Shown one piece after another: positions 31,234 through 34,684 of a stretch of 34,684 nt of DNA. The notes beneath the pieces were generated by a model. That model made no database searches. It saw only the letters and a list, made by a program, of their open reading frames with translations, and was not told the origin of the DNA. Positions within the stretch are counted from its first letter, which is position 1. Each line of letters starts with the position of its first letter. This DNA is from Mycobacterium sp. PS03-16 (lineage in GTDB: Bacteria > Actinomycetota > Actinomycetes > Mycobacteriales > Mycobacteriaceae): NCBI RefSeq assembly GCF_004570325.1, contig NZ_SPQO01000044.1, forward strand, positions 1-34,684, read 5' to 3'. A program made the translations under genes and the position numbers.

Positions 31234-31962
31234 GTGACGACGATCCCGCTGCCCGGCTCACTCGATGAGGTGACGTTCGACCACCGACTGGTCATCCCGG
31301 ACGACGACACCGCAGCGACGCCGACGGTGTTGGTGTTCCACGGGATGGAGGGCCGCAGCGACGCCCAGATGGCCATCGCCGAGCGGCTCACCGGATGGGG
31401 CTACCGCGCGGTGGCCGTCGACCTGTTCGGGGAGGCGGTGACGGCGGGCGGCCCACAGCGCTGCGCCGAGGAGATGACCGCATTCCTCTCCGATCGGGCG
31501 GCGCTGGCGACGCGGTTGTCGGCCGTGCTGGACGCGCTGCTCACGGCCCCGCAGATCGACGCCGGCCGGACGGCCGCGATCGGCTTCTGCTTCGGCGGAC
31601 TGTGCGTGCTGGACGTCGCCAGGGCCGGCCATCCCCTTCGCGCGGTGGTCAGCTTCCACGGGCTGCTCACGCCGCCGGGCGGATCTTCAGCCCGCGGAAA
31701 CACCGGAAAGACCCTCCCCCGCATCGCCGTGCACCACGGGTGGGACGACCCGCTGGCGCCGCCGGAGGACGTCGTCGCGCTGGGCCGGGAGCTGACCGCG
31801 CGGGGCGCCGACTGGCAGCTGCACGCCTACGGCGGTGCCATGCACGCGTTCATGGCGCCGTTCGCCGATCAGCCCGAGCGCGGCATCCAGTACCACCCGG
31901 TGGTCGCCGAGCGTGCGTGGCGTTCGCTGGGCGTCTTCCTTCGCGAGACGTTCGGCGACTGA
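31234..31962 (+). CDS. Dienelactone hydrolase family protein
   Basis: A 242-residue dienelactone-hydrolase-like enzyme. The oxyanion segment VLVFHGMEG is at 32-40; the nucleophile elbow GFCFGG gives Cys119, as in true dienelactone hydrolases rather than Ser esterases; Asp171 (HHGWDDPLAP) and His204 (GAMHAF) complete the triad. It probably hydrolyses a lactone or ester in aromatic or related catabolism, in the cytosol; the natural substrate is unknown because no ring-cleavage genes are adjacent. The start GTG 31234 has GGAAA about 9 nt upstream; the frame is open further upstream, but that part lies over the promoter region and the divergent MoxR gene. Confidence 0.9.
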   Translation: MTTIPLPGSLDEVTFDHRLVIPDDDTAATPTVLVFHGMEGRSDAQMAIAERLTGWGYRAVAVDLFGEAVTAGGPQRCAEEMTAFLSDRAALATRLSAVLDALLTAPQIDAGRTAAIGFCFGGLCVLDVARAGHPLRAVVSFHGLLTPPGGSSARGNTGKTLPRIAVHHGWDDPLAPPEDVVALGRELTARGADWQLHAYGGAMHAFMAPFADQPERGIQYHPVVAERAWRSLGVFLRETFGD

Positions 31963-31971
31963 CCGGGCCGC

Positions 31972-33123
31972 TCACCCGAGCCGGCCGGCGCCGATGAGGT
32001 CCTTCGTCGCCGGGACCGCGGCCGTGGACGGCGGTGTCCTCAGCAGCTCACCGCGGACGCTGCCGTGCGCGGTGCGCACCGCGACCAGACACCACGTGAC
32101 GAGCAGGCCGACGTAGGAGAGCACGGCGGCCACGCGCAGCGCGGGCAGGCCGGTGTGCAGGGCGAGCTGGGTGGTGCCGGTGACGAAGGTGCCCACCGGG
32201 AAGGTGAGGCTCCACCAGGTCAGCGCGAACGGCATGCCCCGGCGCAGGGTCCGCACCGTCAACGCCGTCGCCAGGCAGATCCACAGCACCGCGAAGCCCC
32301 AGACCGGCACGCCGAACAGCACCGCGAAGATGCGCATGCCCTGCGCCACCTCGGGGTCCGCTGCGGCCGACGCGCTGCTGCCGAGCAGCCCGGCCGCGGT
32401 GATGGACTGACCCAGCGGCCCCAGCACGATCCACAGCGTCGGCACCCGCGCCGTGCCCGACGTGCCGAAGTGGACCAGCCGGCTCCAGATCAGGGTCGTG
32501 ATGATGAACGCCGCGAAAAGCGACAGGCCGAACATCGCGAAGCAGCCGTAGAGCATCGTGGTGCGCCCGGTGCCCGGCGCCATGTGCGGGACGAGCATCG
32601 CGCCGGTGGCCGCGGACACCATCGGCGGGACCACAGGCATCAACCATCCGCCGAACGCCGCATCGGGTCCCACATCGTGCTGGGTGAACATCAGGTACGG
32701 GATCGTGGTCGCGGTGAACAACCCGCTCACGGTTCCCGCCGACCACAGCACCCAGTCCAGCTGCACCGCCGCGTCCATGCCGATCAGGTCCTTGCCGACG
32801 AGCAGCGCACCCGCCCCGACGGTGAGCAGCGCCATCGGCGCCGCCCCGTAGAAATGCGCCATCTGCGGGTTGCGGGCGTGGTCCCGCGCGACCGTGGGAT
32901 GGCGCAGCCAGTGGGATCCGACCGCCACCAGCAGCACCACCAGCAGCGCCGCCGCGACGAGCCAGACGACCAGGGCGAACCCCCGCAACCCGGAGAAGTG
33001 CACCGGCAGGCCGGCCGCGGCGGTGGCGACGATCCCGGTGCCCATCACCGCGGCGAACCAGTTGGGGCCGAGATTGCCGAGCTGGCGCACGCTCGCCGGT
33101 GCCGAATGCTTCGCGGTGTTCAC
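31972..33123 (-). CDS. TDT/TehA-SLAC1 family transporter
   Basis: A 383-residue membrane protein with about ten hydrophobic segments. It has the family N-terminal signature LGPNWFAAVMGTGIVATAAA and the late FALTWWSLTFPVGTFVTGTT. TDT/SLAC1-like proteins are anion channels or carriers for C4-dicarboxylates, sulfite or tellurite-related anions; the substrate here is open. The start GTG 33123 is preferred over GTG 33150 because it puts the upstream inverted repeat about 45 bp away, the same distance as for the LysR gene's own copy. No ribosome binding site is clear for either start. The LysR gene lies 82 bp upstream on the same strand. Confidence 0.85.
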   Translation of the reverse strand: MNTAKHSAPASVRQLGNLGPNWFAAVMGTGIVATAAAGLPVHFSGLRGFALVVWLVAAALLVVLLVAVGSHWLRHPTVARDHARNPQMAHFYGAAPMALLTVGAGALLVGKDLIGMDAAVQLDWVLWSAGTVSGLFTATTIPYLMFTQHDVGPDAAFGGWLMPVVPPMVSAATGAMLVPHMAPGTGRTTMLYGCFAMFGLSLFAAFIITTLIWSRLVHFGTSGTARVPTLWIVLGPLGQSITAAGLLGSSASAAADPEVAQGMRIFAVLFGVPVWGFAVLWICLATALTVRTLRRGMPFALTWWSLTFPVGTFVTGTTQLALHTGLPALRVAAVLSYVGLLVTWCLVAVRTAHGSVRGELLRTPPSTAAVPATKDLIGAGRLG

Positions 33124-33167
33124 AGATTCGACGGTAGGCACCGGCGGCACCGGAGGGAATGGCCGCA

Positions 33168-33188
33168 GTCACAATCAACATTTGTGAC
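33168..33188 (-). promoter_or_regulatory. Inverted repeat GTCACAA-N7-TTGTGAC, likely LysR operator
   Basis: Perfect 7-bp arms with a 7-nt spacer, 45-65 bp upstream of the transporter start and 17 bp after the LysR stop. The core CACAA-N7-TTGTG recurs at 34196-34212 upstream of the LysR gene. Size and spacing fit a LysR-type regulator. Confidence 0.65.
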
Positions 33189-33205
33189 CTACCAAGGGCG
33201 CGACG

Positions 33206-34156
33206 TCAGTGGTCCGCGGTGCGCCCACCGGCCGGTCGCGACGCCTTCGCGACCGATGCAATGTGGCTCAACAGGTCTCGAACGGCGCCCGCGGGCGGGG
33301 TGCGTGCTCCGACCCAGACCGCGCGCAATGCACGGTGCAGGTCCAGCCCACTCACCGGGACGGCCCGCAGCCGGCCGAGCGCGAGATCGTCGGCCACCGC
33401 GGCCCGGCTCATCACCGCCGGACCGGCACCGGCGAGGACACCCGCCCGCACCGCGGACGCGGTGGAGAACTCCAGCGCGGGGGGCGCCGGTTCGGCGCAG
33501 CCGGCGTCACGCAGCGCCGCGGCGAGGAAATCCCTTGTCCCCGAGCCCGCTTCGCGCGTGACCAGCGGCGTCCGGCTCAGCTCGCCGATCTCGAGAGGTT
33601 GCGGCCGCCGGGTCCACCGGTGCCCGGCGGGCACGACGAGCACGAGCTCGTCGTGCGCGACGACGCGACTCCGCAGCCCTTTCGGCGCGCCCGGGCTCTC
33701 GATGAAACCGACGTCGGCCGTCCCGTCGCGGACCGCCGCGATGACGCGCTCGCTGTTCGCGGCGGTGAGGATCACCTCGGGTGCCGGATTGCCGTACTGC
33801 ATGGTCGCGGCGCGGAACGTGACCACCCACCGCGGCAGCATCATCTCGGCGATGGTCAGGCTGGCGTGGACGCGCACCATGCTGCGGCTGTCGGCACGCA
33901 AGGTGGCCAGCCCGGCGTCCGCCTCGTGCGCGACGGCCAGCAGTCGGTCGGCCCACTGCACCGTGACCACACCGGCATCGGTCAGCGCGGAGCCGGTTTT
34001 CGCCCGGCGCACCAGCTGCACCCCCGTCTGCGCCTCCATGGCCGCGACGCGAGCCGACACGGCCTGCTGCGTCATACCGCATTCGCGTCCCGCGGCGCTC
34101 AGGCTGCCCGTCTGCGCGATCGCCAGCAGGACCTCCAGCGAGATCAGGTCGGGCAT
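33206..34156 (-). CDS. LysR family regulator, likely controlling the TDT transporter
   Basis: A 316-residue LysR-type regulator. The winged HTH lies at about 5-60: ISLEVLLAIAQTGSLSAAGR followed by CGMTQQAVSARVAAMEAQTG. The substrate-binding domain (about 90-295) includes ADVGFIESPGAPKGL, LVVPAGHRW and VTREAGSGTRDFL, the latter a typical anion or carboxylate-binding segment of CysB/CbbR-like relatives. The start ATG 34156 is chosen over an upstream GTG because it gives the usual MPDLISLEVLLAI N-terminus. The gene lies upstream of the transporter on the same strand; identical operator cores precede both genes, so autoregulation and control of the transporter are likely. The inducer is unknown, but an anion carried by the transporter is a fair guess. 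Confidence 0.93.
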   Translation of the reverse strand: MPDLISLEVLLAIAQTGSLSAAGRECGMTQQAVSARVAAMEAQTGVQLVRRAKTGSALTDAGVVTVQWADRLLAVAHEADAGLATLRADSRSMVRVHASLTIAEMMLPRWVVTFRAATMQYGNPAPEVILTAANSERVIAAVRDGTADVGFIESPGAPKGLRSRVVAHDELVLVVPAGHRWTRRPQPLEIGELSRTPLVTREAGSGTRDFLAAALRDAGCAEPAPPALEFSTASAVRAGVLAGAGPAVMSRAAVADDLALGRLRAVPVSGLDLHRALRAVWVGARTPPAGAVRDLLSHIASVAKASRPAGGRTADH

Positions 34157-34195
34157 GCGAGGGCTGAGGCGCTGCACGCCGGCCAGTGTAGAAGC

Positions 34196-34212
34196 CACAA
34201 CCGCCGCTTGTG
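34196..34212 (-). promoter_or_regulatory. Inverted repeat CACAA-N7-TTGTG upstream of LysR gene
   Basis: Five-bp arms with the same 7-nt spacing as the repeat at 33168-33188, 40 bp upstream of the LysR start codon. Likely the autoregulatory site. Confidence 0.55.
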
Positions 34213-34222
34213 AGGGTCCGCG

Positions 34223-34684
34223 TCAGTCGGCGTCTCCGGCGGACGCCGACCAGGCCGTGCCCTCGCACACCAGGTCGCGCGGCATCGACAGTTCGGTCGG
34301 CAGTTGCACCGGCAGTCCGGGCACCGACGGCAGCGTGATGGCCGGCGGCACGGCCAACGGGGCGTTCGCGGCCGCGGGCACCGCGGAGGCCGCCGCATCC
34401 GCCACCGCGGCGACCTCCACGGCTGGTGGCGGCGGTACCGGTGGGGCGGGCACCCCGGCCGCCTCCACAAGCGGTGCCGCCGGAGGTGGTGGGGGTGGCG
34501 GCGGTGGTGGGGGTGGCGGCGCGACCGGCAGGGGTGGTGGCGGTGGTGGAACCTCTGCCGGTGGCGGTGGGGGTGGGGGCACGGCGGCAGGGGGCACAGC
34601 GGGGACCGGAACGGGTGGTAGGGCCGCGGGCACCGGCGGGGCCGCCACCACCGGCACCGGCGGCGCGACAGGCACCGGCACGGC
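34223..34684 (-). CDS. Proline-rich protein, C-terminal part (runs off the window)
   Basis: The frame is open to the end of the window; the 154 visible codons are the C-terminal part. Most of it is Pro/Ala/Val low complexity with several poly-Pro runs (such as APPPPPPPPPPPPPAAP) and repeated PPVP units, ending in LPTELSMPRDLVCEGTAWSA and an acidic tail. Mycobacterial proteins of this sort are often secreted or envelope-associated, but the N-terminus with any signal peptide is outside the window, so this cannot be checked. Such GC-rich tracts can also give chance open frames. The non-repetitive C-terminus with a Cys favours a real gene. It lies upstream of the LysR gene on the same strand. Confidence 0.6.
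   Translation of the reverse strand, partial: AVPVPVAPPVPVVAAPPVPAALPPVPVPAVPPAAVPPPPPPPAEVPPPPPPLPVAPPPPPPPPPPPPPAAPLVEAAGVPAPPVPPPPAVEVAAVADAAASAVPAAANAPLAVPPAITLPSVPGLPVQLPTELSMPRDLVCEGTAWSASAGDAD

Noticed and set aside
31234..31962. Longer N-terminus for the dienelactone hydrolase, reaching into the MoxR gene
   Set aside because: The added residues have no family similarity and would cover the divergent promoter region.
34223..34684. Glycine-rich plus-strand frame across the proline-rich region
   Set aside because: It is the complement of the Pro codons; the minus-strand frame has a non-repetitive C-terminus and runs through the window end, which favours it.

Overview
The window is very GC-rich, densely coded bacterial DNA with short intergenic gaps, many GTG starts and frequent ATGA stop/start overlaps. 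The gene content points to a mycobacterium, probably a fast-growing Mycolicibacterium-type species. The markers are an EF-G-like FusA2, a MceA-type protein, an MMPL transporter, a SigH-like ECF sigma factor, an F420-dependent LLM oxidoreductase, an MpaB-type oxygenase, a 13E12/DUF222 fragment and SigF-type promoter motifs (GTTT-N16/17-GGGTAC). No tRNA, rRNA, CRISPR array or insertion sequence was seen.

Left part (1-13.7 kb): a DUF222/HNH fragment cut by the window edge; a fused DhaK-DhaL dihydroxyacetone kinase divergent from a TetR regulator; an alpha/beta hydrolase; fusA2; a SnoaL-like protein divergent from a second TetR gene with two tandem GTAC-N3-GTAC operators between them; an isolated MceA-type protein; a SigH-like sigma factor with no adjacent anti-sigma gene; a DMT permease; an SDR protein; a small ribbon-helix-helix-like protein; and an MMPL/RND transporter.

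Middle part (13.7-22.3 kb): a coiled-coil protein; an MpaB-type oxygenase coupled to a small membrane protein whose paralogue lies on the other side of the oxygenase gene; a small soluble protein and an F420-dependent oxidoreductase; then a minus-strand series of cytochrome P450, amidase, VOC protein and rhomboid protease. The P450 gene is divergent from a third TetR gene across a perfect 16-bp palindrome.

The most interesting block is 22.3-26.2 kb, a compact partner-switching signalling locus. On the minus strand are a STAS antagonist with a phosphorylatable serine, an RsbW-type kinase coupled to it by an ATGA overlap, and a second STAS protein that lacks the serine and has its own SigF-type promoter. 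Divergently on the plus strand are a GAF-SpoIIE phosphatase and, overlapping it by 13 bp, a cobalamin-binding protein with the W-x9-EH motif of CarH-type B12 sensors. Inference: a B12, light or redox input could set the phosphatase/kinase balance of a general stress sigma factor circuit.

Right part (26.2-34.7 kb): a MoxR-DUF58-Bat-like operon of six tightly overlapping genes ending in a polyproline TPR-like protein; a dienelactone hydrolase; a TDT/TehA-type transporter with a LysR regulator, each preceded by the same CACAA-N7-TTGTG inverted repeat; and the C-terminal part of a proline-rich protein running off the window.
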